Origin: Siderastrea radians
Taxonomy: Eukaryota; Cnidaria; Anthozoa; Scleractinia; Rhizangiidae
Assembly: GCA_964017195.1 (NCBI GenBank)
Contig: OZ024895.1
Coordinates: 28,512,875-28,576,874 of the forward strand
DNA: 64,000 nucleotides
Reading direction: 5' to 3'
The stretch's first letter is position 1; the number at the start of each line of letters is the position of its first letter. The position numbers and the translations under genes were made by a program. The notes under the pieces were generated by a model. That model searched no databases and had not been told where the DNA came from. It saw nothing but the letters and a program-made list of their open reading frames with translations. Positions 12,533 to 24,500 of this stretch are shown in pieces.

Positions 12533-15500
12533 TAAGGTGGTTCTAAGCCTGTGGAGGAAATCCAGACCCGTCACTAGACCAGAAGTACTTTTTAATAAGT
12601 ATGATTGTCAAACGTGGTGGCGGCGATGAGCGAGGCTAAGAACAACAAAACACTTAATCAGTTATTTTGTGCCAGGAGAAACCTGTGAGTGGCAGTGTGC
12701 TGGATCGTATCAACGATGGCCAGGTTCTAGGCCGCGTATTTCATAGAAGACATTGTTCTAGTCATTGTAGCAAACATTCCACAGATTCAGTTCATTCAGT
12801 TGTCATGCTTAGTAAACGGTGCTGTTTATTATGCAATGGTTATAAGTCTGGAGTCTGTGGATGAAATCTATAATGCGACTACTCAAATGAAAAATGTACT
12901 ATTACAGTAGGACCCCGGTAACTGGAACTCTGAAGGGAAACGAAAAACAGTTCGAGTTAGCGGGGGTTCGAGTTATCGGGGTCGACTGAATATTCAATTT
13001 GCTTTGTTAATAATTGATAGTTTGCTGATTTTTCAGCACTTCAGTATACATGTACAGTACAGGGCAAATTAAACTTATCTCGTCAGAAACTGTAACACGA
13101 TTATGCATTCTTATGATAATACAGTACTATGAATGTAACTCAGTTACACTCAAGATCATAAAATCGGGAAATGACAGTCAAATACGTGATCTGTTTGTTG
13201 CACTGTAGTGTTAGTTTTAGTGTTTAAATCCGATTACACGACAAGAAGAGCTAATGGGATATTTCAATGGGCATCCGTGGTGAGTTGCAAGAACCAGAAT
13301 TCGCGTTATCGGTGTAACTTTGATCAAGGGAAACGAAATTTAGTTCTAGTTAGCGGGGAATTCGAGTTATCCGACTTCGAGTTAATCGAGTAAAAATGAC
13401 GGAAAAGTGGGGTCAAATCCAAGGGAAATGGGACTTAGTTCGAGTTAGCGGGGGAGTTCGAGTTAACCGAGTAAAAATGACGGAAAAGTGGGGTCAAATT
13501 CAAGGGAAATGGGACTTAGTTCGAGTTAGCGGGGGAGTTCGAGTTAACCGAGTAAAAATGACGGAAAAGTGGGGTCAAATCCAAGGGAAATGGGACTTAG
13601 TTCGAGTTAGCGGGGGAGTTCGAGTTAACCGAGTAAAAATGACGGAAAAGTGGGGTCAAATTCAAGGGAAATGGGACTTAGTTCGAGTTAGCGAGGGAGT
13701 TCGAGTTAACCGAGTAAAAATGACGGAAAAGTGGGGTCAAATCCAAGGGAAATGGGACTTAGTTCGAGTTAGCGGGGGAGTTCGAGTTAACCGAGTAAAA
13801 ATGACGGAAAAGTGGGGTCAAATCCAAGGGAAATGGGACTTAGTTCGAGTTAGCGGGGGAGTTCGAGTTATCCGAGTTCGAGTTACCGGGGTTCTACTGT
13901 ACCTTCATGTGGTTTTGTTTATCCACAGGCAGCCCAAGCTAAGGTTGACAGCTGCGCATAAATTAGACTGTTTTTTCCACGCTATGCATAATAATGACAT
14001 CGGCAACAGTTTAAGAGTTAGTATGGAAATGATACAAAACGTCTCAAATCGCCACAAATCAGAAAAAAGTCGAAATAAAAATGATTTACCTTATTTCATT
14101 GTTGTATTGGTCATTATTTGAGGGCTTCCTGGGCTGGTTTGAAGCTTTTTGGGCGAGAAATCGAGGTTTATATTTTTCATGTTTACTGAACGTTTAGAAT
14201 TAATTACTTTAATTAATTCTAAACGTTCAGTAAACATGAAAAATATAAACCTCGATTTCTCGCCCAAAAAGCTTCAAACCAGCCCAGGAAGCCCTCAAAT
14301 AATGACCAATACAACAATGAAATAAGGTAAATCATTTCTGTTTCGACTTCTTTCTGATTTGTGGCAATTTGAGACGTTTTTCATCATTTTCATACTAACC
14401 CTTAAATGTTGCCGATGTCATTATTATGCATAGCGTGCCGATGTCATTATTATGCATAGCGTGGAAAAAACAGTCTAATTTATGCGCAGCTCTCAACCTT
14501 AGCTTGGGCTGCCTGTGGTTTATCACGTTTTGCAAGAGTGCTGTACAAGGTGGTTCTAACTTTTGAAAAATCTTAACTCTGACTATTCAAATGGATCATA
14601 CAGAGTAGTGGTTGCTGGTTGCTATTTCGCAAAATGATTTAAGATTTGACTCTGGCAGTGGAAGGGTCAGACGGGGAGGGGGGAGGGGGCTGTATCTGTA
14701 CACATGTATCTTACCTCCAGCAAGGCTTGAAGGGTCTGATGCTCAAAAAAGTTCTGTAAAAAGTTGACGTCATCATCTTTTGCACCAGTGAGAACTTGAA
14801 TCTCCTCTAGTGAGTCAAGCAGCTGACCTATAGCCCCTAGGGGAGGGGTAGAGTACAAGGTTCAGCGAGTAGAGCTGATGTATACCCCTTGGGGGAGGGG
14901 TAGAATGGAGGATTCCTTGGGGTAGGGGGGATACAAGGTTTAGTAAGCAAAGCTGACCTATAGCCCTTGGGGAGGGAGAAAGTGCAAGGTTGAGCGAGCA
15001 AAGCTGACATATTCTATGGGAGAAGGAAACTATAAGGTTCAGTGAGTGACACTGACATGCATGTATAGCTCACGTATAGCCCTTGGGGGAAGGGTAGAGC
15101 ACAAGCTCGGGGACCTTAAAGGGTGGCAGATAGAGCAATGTAGGTTTGTGATCTCATGCTCAAATAGATGCAAGGAACCATCCACAGGGGTGGTGAAGTG
15201 GTACGACTCTTCACCTCACGGCAATGTGGCCCAGGATTGAATCCAGAATGGAGTGAAGCACTCGCGGAAATAAAAAATAGTGTGTTCACATACTGTTCAC
15301 TGTGTACAATTTGCAGTAAACAAGTTGGTGACATATTTGGGTTAAGTTTGTTGTTGGTTCTTATCCTTGCTCGCATGGTTTTTCTCTGGGTTCCCTGGTT
15401 TTGCCCTCGTAACATTCACTTTATATTCAGTTCGATTCCCTTTATTTGGAGGCTAAGTTCTGACAGTTCCTCAGTGTGAAAGAAAGCATTCTTTACCTGA

Positions 15501-18500
15501 TGCTGTGAGGTCGTCATCTTCAAACTCAAAAACATCATCCTATGTAAAAGAAAGTGGAGAGGTGTTAGCTGAGTCTGTGAAATCCTACAGTGTGGTCATT
15601 TAACTGGAAGGTGTAAGGAAGCTCTTTTGTGTGGTACTATTTATTGTGCAGCACAAGATGGGTTCTAACTTTTGGGTGTGTATGAAATCCTCAACTGCTA
15701 CCACTCAAATGGCAAATACTAAGCAGCACTTTCCTAATGTTTTGTTTATAAAGTAGCAATTTTCCCAAGTGAAAATTCAATGAACCTTTGGCAACTTAAA
15801 AAAAAAAAAATTTACAACAGTCAAAAAGGACAATTAAATAATGAATTAAGCAATAGTTACCTGGGAGCCAATTACATCCCCATTTGCCACTGAAAAAAAA
15901 AACATCAAGGATTGAACACACTACCTAAAAGACCAAGGAACTCAGATTTCATTCATTTGCTAAAACAAACAGGATCAACAGAATCATGGAAATACAAGCC
16001 AAAGGAGACACTGTTTGTTAACTCGTTACTGATAATGTTTTGTGAAGTCTGCGGTTTAAAGTGCTACTATGATCAAAAAATCACTTTTATTTTTTCTTCG
16101 GATTTCGAAACTATGTTTATTAAACACTCCCCAAGCGAAATTATAAGCCTTAATTTTGAGAAGAAGACCGTTAATTTAAACTGCAATTTTCCGTTTTAAT
16201 GGTCCGCCATTATTACACCAGAAAGGATACAATGACGTCATACGCGCAAGAGATGTAGAATGCAGTGTGTGTGAAAGTGCCTTATTTAGTATGCAGCACG
16301 GGAGTTTTGAGCTTTCACACTCTCAAACTCGTGTTTTGCATAATTTGTAAGCCGCGTTCACACACTACATTCTACAGCTCTTGCGTGTATGACGTCATTG
16401 TATCCTTTCTGGTGTAATAATGGCGGACCATTAAACCGGAAAATTGCAGTTTAAATTAACGGTCTTCTTCTGAAAATTAACACTTATAATTTCGCTTGAG
16501 GAGTGTTTAACAAACATAGTTTCGAAATCCGAAGAAAAAATAAAAGTGATTTTTTGATCATAGTAGCACTTTAAGTGTTTTTTTCCTACAAGTAGAGGCA
16601 AGTTCAAAACTGCATTAGTGTACACTGTACGAAGGATTTCATCAAGCGTAAGGCAACAGACAAAGTTAATTAAATGTAACAAATAAAAATAATCAATGAA
16701 TAATAATGAATAAGAATTAACAAATGTAACAGACAGTGAGAAAACAACACTAAATAAAATATTCTTACTTGGAAATTTTCTGCTGGCTACAGCAGCCAAG
16801 ATTGCCCCCTGAAAAGAGAAAACAACACAGCTTTACATGCCACACCTCATAACAAACTACAGTTAAACTCCCACTTATAACTGACACCCTATAATGTATC
16901 AGTTAACTACAGCATTGCCTCCCACCCCACAAGTTAAGAAAAGCACTTGCAAAATGTACATACAGGAACATAATGTGAAATTTAGGTGGGGCCTTCTTAT
17001 AATTCAGAGGAGGGGTGGGGGGGGGGGGGACCAATGGGACAGCTGTGTGAGATCCTGTCACATTAAAGATGGTACGATTGTGCACATCCTCTGACTCTGT
17101 CCTTCCCATATGAAGATAAGGGACGGGACAGTGGTGAGGGGCCCTTGTCACCCTCTCTCTCTTCATTTTAAAGTTTGGGAACAGTGCAATTCTACCCTGT
17201 CCAGTTCCATTTTGAATGCAACTGTGCAAAGAAATGCCCCCTATCAATGTATCATGGATTCAAATTCCAGTCTTGATATCACTCAGAGTTCACTGGTCAT
17301 TACTAAATTCCAGTACCAATTCAAAAGTATTGAGGAGGTCCAACTAAAGAAGGTGACTTTCCTCTACATATTTAAAATAATTTATACACTGTTTTGGAGA
17401 ACTCCTAGTGACCCATCAGTAACCCAGTGTAAAAGGTTTCTCAGCTACTTGAAAATAACAGAACTTGCATGTGTGTTAAATTTTTAATCATCTTCACCTG
17501 GAATATGTAACAACTCAACTCATTATATTACAGTGCAACTGCATAGTACCTTTAATTTTCTTCTCGCATTGAATTTTTTCATTTCATCCACTGAATCTTG
17601 CAGGTGTACCCTTTGAGGGACTTCACGATTCTACAGAAACAGAATGATATTTATTTATTAGCAGGTTGAAGAATAGGCACCACACCACTTTGTACTCTTG
17701 AGATCCTAAAATGGACAAAAAGAATATTATAAGGATTCCTCAGCCTGCATAGCCTGAGAAAACAGCCAACGTTTCCCCAGGTCGCCACTTGAACCCTCGC
17801 AAAACGACTTCTGCATAACAAGTGCAGAAATTCCTTACTGGGTCACAACCCAGATCTTGGTAGTGCTTCCGATTGGTTGAAAGAAAATTCCAACCAATCA
17901 GAAGCACTAGCAAGATCTGGGTAGTCACACGCCATCAGTATGGAATTTCTGCGCTCATTGTTCAGACATAGTTTTGTGAGGGCTCAATTGGCGACCTTGG
18001 GAAACAGTGGCTGTTTACTCGGGCTATAGCCTGCACAGTTATCAGTGCAAGGTGCAAGGCAAAAATAATAAGAACAGCCTTGTGAAAATGAAGGCAAAAG
18101 AAGCAAGAAGAACAAAATCAGCAGACACTTTTACCGGAATTTCTTCAATTGAGTCTGTTTTTCAGCGGGTTTACATGACCCTCACCCATCAAGTCTGGCG
18201 TAAAACCTGCTTGTATAAACAATACAACTAGCTTTGCATGACATGATTCTGTTCAGACATTGTTACTGTTTCATACCCTGAGCCAGGGATGCTGCAACGC
18301 TTCTCGTGCTGTCAATCTGTCATTCTGATCAAGTTCCAACATCTTCTTCACCAGATCCTTTGCCTCATCTGAGATGTTGTCCCAGATTTTAGGTCTCATC
18401 TGTAAAAAGCACAGTCAGCACAGTCAGTTCAAGTTTCACTCGCGAACACGTCAATAATTATTGTACAGTAGACCCTCACAATTCTTGAATATTACATCAT

Positions 18501-21500
18501 CTCAAACTAAAAGGTGTTTCCCTTGGAAAGGGAAATACCTACAGATCAAAAAACTAAAGAGTGAACGTTCTACAGTATCCTTCTTAATAAAAGCAGCACA
18601 GAAGCCAAACTAGAGCTAATTTGGAGCAATCTGTATCTCAGTAAAAAACAATCACTTATCCACTTGCACCAAGTCCTTCAAATATGGGTTCAAATTAACA
18701 TCAAGTTACTAACCGTAGGAATCCCTTTTTTGATGGACTCATAAATTTTCTCTCCTGTGCCATGGAAGGGTAATGTACCACTCAGGAGAATAAAGAGGAC
18801 TAGACCTGAAATATGACACAACAATAATTTTATGTCATCAACTTATTAAAATTATTTAAGGGTTTTAAATGTAATAGGGTAGAACGTATTATTTAAAAAT
18901 TATTAAACTTCTGTGGGTAAATACATGTATATCTTTGGAGGTGTTTGGGGAACCGGGAGAAAGGGGTTCAAATTGCCTGCTTTTCTTACACTTTAATCCT
19001 GGTTCCCCCTTTTCGTTGACTCTTGCCTCTCTGCCCTTTTACCATTGCAAAGGTTGCAAAGTTTCCCCCTATTTTTCCCATTTCCCATCCTTCTTCCTGC
19101 CCCCTCTTTTCCCACTTCCCATATAATTCCCTCCCTTCTCTCCTGGGCTCCTGCTCCCGTCCCCGGTCCCTTTCCCCCTGGGGCAATAAACCGGATAGTG
19201 ATTAGACAAAAAGTGTTAAGAAATTTAATAACATGGACAAGTATCCCCTCAAGGTTGGTAGTTGGCTATGAGTGGAACTCACACAGGGAGGCAATAATAC
19301 AACACAAGACTGTTAAAAACAATTCAACCCTCCAAGATGTGACCTTTTCACATGCAATAGTGAATACTATTAGAGCACTACCAATTGACTTGAAATTGAG
19401 ATGCCAGCTTTAAATGAATGTGAAAAAATTACTATTTAAAACTACAGGGAACCTTGCTGCAATAAAATAAACAAACAAATAATAGTAAATTACACAGCGA
19501 TTGGTTCCTGCTTTGCCATGCACTTGTCTAGTTCTGGATGCATACAGGAAGTTTGGAGAGCACAACGGAAGCAAAAGAGTCACTCACGGTAGCAACTCTA
19601 CTACATTCACTGAGACAGTGCTCAACAGTATTACTGAGCATGCTCATGAGCATTGAAATTGATTGCTAGCCTGAGCTAAAAGCAATTGCAAAATTGATGA
19701 GACACTCTCCCAAAAATTGGATTTCCTTCTAGAAACATACTCTTGAAAAAATACAAAGCTTGTAAATACATTTCTCACACCCTCCCCCTTTCAATGTTGT
19801 TGCTTGTCAGTTTGAATGTCATTTCTAAATCAGTAACAGCATTGATAAGGGGGGGGGTACATGCTTAGTGACTATGAGAATGTCAGAAATGACAGTCAAT
19901 ATAGCGAGTGTCTCAAGTCTTTTTAATTGCTTGAAACTATGTTATAATTTGCCTTTGTTTCATGAGGGTAAGACTTGATATCATTCGGTGTCAAACTAAC
20001 TTGAAATCCTCCTTTAGTCCTTGTACAATTTGACAACTAAAAATTTTTCAAATTTTTCGTGGCCACTAAACCTGAAGAGATAGTCACTTTATGGTCACTT
20101 ACGAGAACATATCTTGGGGGGTTGCAAATGAAGAAAAAATGAAGAAATTTTAAATTTTTAGTTAATTAATATCAATCCTTACCACATCCCCAGACATCTA
20201 CAGGCTTTCCATACTGTTCTCTGTTTATGACTTCTGGGGACATGAAATGTGGTGTCCCTATTCGCCCTACAATAAAAGAGGTAATAATGGAAACATGTTT
20301 TGTGCAGCTCAGTTTGGTCAAGCAATCTAAGAAAAAACTGTAAAGTACAATTACCAAATGGAACCTAGGGCAACAAAGACCTGTAACAGAAGCAAGCTGG
20401 AAGCACTTTGTACTGACCACACGTATATGCTACAGGTGTGCATGCCTGTGCAAACAATCCGACTGCTTGCTGCATTTTTTGTTGTTTGCAATTGATGAGT
20501 TTGACTTGACTGACCTTGCACAGATCAGTCAAATGCAGAGCATGGAAGTGTTAGGTCATGATAAAGAACATGCCTATGTAAGGTGTGCCCTGGAAACCAC
20601 TAGGATCAGAAAGCCACAAGTGTGGTGATAAGTCAGATCTAAACCATTTCTCATGTTTTTTTTTTTCAATTTCATTTTATTTCCTCAATGAAAAATAACA
20701 AAAAAAAACTGCATGCTAAGTTACAAAGACAAAAGAAAAAGTGACAAGTTAGATGATTAAGTTGGTAAGCAGTTACAGCTAACTTATCAGTACATATTAC
20801 AACCACTGCAAATTATTTTGTAATTTAAGCTTTTTGTACAGTTGTATCGGAGGGGTGCACATAATTTTATTTGGGTAACAGGGGGGAGGGGGTGGCAGAC
20901 AAAGTAAAAGTTGTGCTGCAGTTTCTTCACGTATTGTTGCTCAAAATTTTGGTAAAACTGAGTTGATCAGTGGAAAACGTGAAGATTCATTCTCATTTTC
21001 TCTTACCACTCGTAACATAGCCTTCTTCTCCAATTTCAACAGCAACACCGAAGTCAGCAATTTTAATTGGAGCTGAATTCTCCTTACTTGCTAAGAGGAT
21101 GTTATGAGGCTGCAAGGTATGAAAAAGAATCAATATTGAAATAATTTTTAGTGTTTTAATAGGGAGAATGATTGATCCCATCAACACAGGCCCTGTCTCC
21201 CTTGTAAATTCTAGTGAAATGAAACTTACCAGGGTTCAAAGTGCTGAAAGCATAGCTCTTAGGATCATTGAGATAAACTCTGATTATGAAGTTCTCCTTT
21301 CTAATAAGCTCCCCCATCCCCAGCTGTCCACACAAACACATCTATAATGCCAGCTTTTGTACTGTAATGAGCCCTCTCTATATATTATGCTGACCAACCG
21401 CAGCACTAGGCTAGACTACAAGCAGCCTCTCTTTCTGCTCAAGGATAGTGAAGCAAAAAGAACATCAAATCAAGTGTGACTGAGCTGCTAGAACAAGCTG

Positions 21501-24500
21501 TAGCCAGTAATTTTCTCATGTATTATTATATGGCAAGCAATTCTCCAGTCTAAATCGAGTGTTCTGATTGGTTAGTTGTCGGTCGGGATTTTACAGTACG
21601 GACCATTACCATGGAAACGGTCCTTTTTGGATATTTTTTCCGCGCTCCCGCTCCTGCAAAATTCAAACTGCGAAAACGCAAGAAGATAAAAAAAGGAAAG
21701 GTTTGGAGCTGGTACAAAACAAATGAACAAGGTAAACACGTCTGTTTAGAAAAAGCGCTCTTCGATTAACTTTACCGACTTTTTGATATAAGCAAAAGAC
21801 TCGCCAGCAGTGAACCAAAAAGCATGGCCAACGAACGTTCTTCAGTGACTTTGTGTGTTTATTGTTATTTTGTACGGGCTATAGACTGTAAGCTGTAAAG
21901 AGCCAAGTAAATCGGCCAAGACTTAAACAATAATTTTTAAAATTCAGCAATTAACAAAAGAGTACGTTTCTCACAAGAAAAAAAAATGAAAACTGCAAAA
22001 CAACTAGCAAACGGCTTTCATCGGCAACTGTAAATCGAAAGGAAATGATCACGTTCTTGTCTAGTTTAATATTGGCCGTCACTTCAGTCCGCTTTCCACA
22101 AGAACAAATTTAAGCTACACGTACATGTATTGAAATAACAGTGTACCTTCATTCCTGAGCGAGATTTTTGCTGTTGTAGTGGACATCCTTGAAAATAATT
22201 TTAGCTTGTTCACAAGTCCGCTCTTGCTGTACATGTAGCTCGCGCTAAAAACAACTTTGTTGTGTGCAACGAAAATTTGCTCTCAGCATCCACAAAGTTC
22301 TCCATGAATTAAGCCACTGAAGCAAACAACTTGCAGTATTTGATGGAGAGATAATTTCCAGTGTTTTCTTTTTTAAGTTCGGGTGTTCCTTTGTCCACAT
22401 TACAGACTAACACGCTGCCACAATTTCCAGTTTGACAAGCACGTTTGTGAGATTTTATCGCGGCCTTTTTCATTATTCTTCTTTTTCCCGAGTTGTTTCC
22501 GCCTATAAAGGAGAAGTATTTTCAAATAAAACTATCTTGTGTTGTAGAGGACGACGAAAAACTGTCACATATAATAGAAGAAGAGCAGTTTTCATTCAAG
22601 AGCCACGCAAGTTTTTGCCAATCGACAGCAACGATCATCAAACTGATTCGAAAGCCAGTTAAAATCGCGGGCTTCTTTCCTTGACATAGCGCCAGAAATT
22701 GACGTGAATGAACTACCGGAAGTATTGTTTCGTACGAAAAACGATGCCATATAATAAACTACTTACTAACTTCACTTGCTCGGGACCGTACCTGAGGAAT
22801 ATTGGCCCTCGGTCGTTTTTGTACGGACCTCGCTGCGCTCGGTCCATACTGTCACGACCTCAGGCCAATATTCCCCAGTACGGCCCTCGCGTTCAGTTAG
22901 TAAGAAGTTATTATTAGTTGTAAGAAATGTTGACATATATTGCATGTTCCTGGTGTTTTCTTTTGCAGAGAAATGTCACAATTGCGGTGGGAGAGGCAGC
23001 ATTAGGCTAGACTGCAAGCAGCCTCTCTTTCTACTCAAGGGTAGTGGAACAAAAAGAACATCAAATCAAGTGTGATTGAGCTGCTAGTGTAATGAGCTGA
23101 TAAGTACGACTACAGACTATCCAAAAGTGATTGACCCTTTGTGAAGTGTCAAGTTTGTATCATCTTTCAACGGTGTCAAGTTTCAACTGAAGCAATCAAA
23201 CATATCCAACACAATTCCTCCTGTTATCTTACTGTGACTTTGCTATGTCATTGCTTAACCAGGGAACAGGCAATTTTCATGCTTCCTGGCAACTTTTGCG
23301 CTCATTCGTGTGTTCTTTTTTGCTTGACTACCCCTGAGTGGAAACGGAGACTGCTTGTTACTTCCTCATTAGGTGGGAGCTAAACTACTGTTTAGTGTTC
23401 TCCTACTGTTAGGAAAAAAAACAATACAGAAAATATTACAAAACTGCAGAGGAGGGAAAATGGTCAAAATATTTCTGTAACAGTGACTGGCACTTTATCT
23501 GAAATGTGCAATTCAGAATAAGCCCTTCATCCCTATTAAACCCTCCTCCCCTACCAGTTTCTTGAAATGTGAAGGGATTTTCAGCATATGAAACTGTTTT
23601 AAACATTAAGTAAACGTATTCTGCTTATTAAGTGCAGTTCAAGTTTGAAATTTATTTGTAACTGCAAAACAACTGTGCTATAGCTCTTTTTATTTATTAC
23701 CAGCTTTAATAATATGACTACCTTGAGATCGCGATGTATAATTCCATTTTCATGACAAAAAGACAAAGCTTCCAGAACTTGTCTGAGGTAGTGACTGCAA
23801 TAAACGAGTTAAATGATACAAATGTAGTTTTCAATCAACACAGCAAAGTTGATTACTTTGTTTTCCACATAAAAAACTTAACAATCTAACATAATGCAAC
23901 AGTAGCACTTTCTGATATCAACTTTAGTAGTTGATATGAGCTAAATTAGCAGGGCTCGAAAAATCCGCTAGCCCGACTCCCGGGGCTAGCAAAAGTTTTC
24001 GTTTGGCTAGTGAATAAAGTACTTTGCTAGCCCAGTGGGCTAGCAAGCCACTTCAAAGCCCAGTTGTTGAATTGACAGGCAAGATCTGCATTAAAATATT
24101 TAGAAAAGATGTTTCTTATGAAATTAATTACATGAAAAGTCAGTAGTATTGTTATCTATTACCACCTAGGCCACAAAAGAGTCAAAAGCGGGTTTAAAAG
24201 ACGGCGAGTACGCGATTTAAAGAGAATATTCGCAAGGCGTTCTATGTGGACGGGAGAAGTCTGGGAACCACTTTGGTCCTTGGGTCGCTTGTACATGTAC
24301 AAAGAAGTACGTAGCACGTGGGATGTTACGAATGTATTTCGCTTTGTTTCTTTCAATGAGCCTCTTGAACTTTGGCTTCACACAGGAAAAGAAAGGAGAT
24401 GGTGTTGCTGAAGATCAGCGTAAGTGTAGTGCCGATGGGCCAGCTGCTGCAGATGAAGTTCAGACCAAAAACAAGAAGTATGATACGCAGCGAAAACGTT

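Noticed and set aside
13396..14121. A 241-codon ORF with six 27-residue repeats, or alternatively a CRISPR-like array
   Set aside because: The units are directly adjacent with no spacers, lie inside a TA-flanked MITE, and run into the foldback element. The open frame comes from a period divisible by three.
18935..19413. Overlapping ORFs on both strands near 19 kb
   Set aside because: They follow from the polypyrimidine tract, which excludes stop codons by composition.
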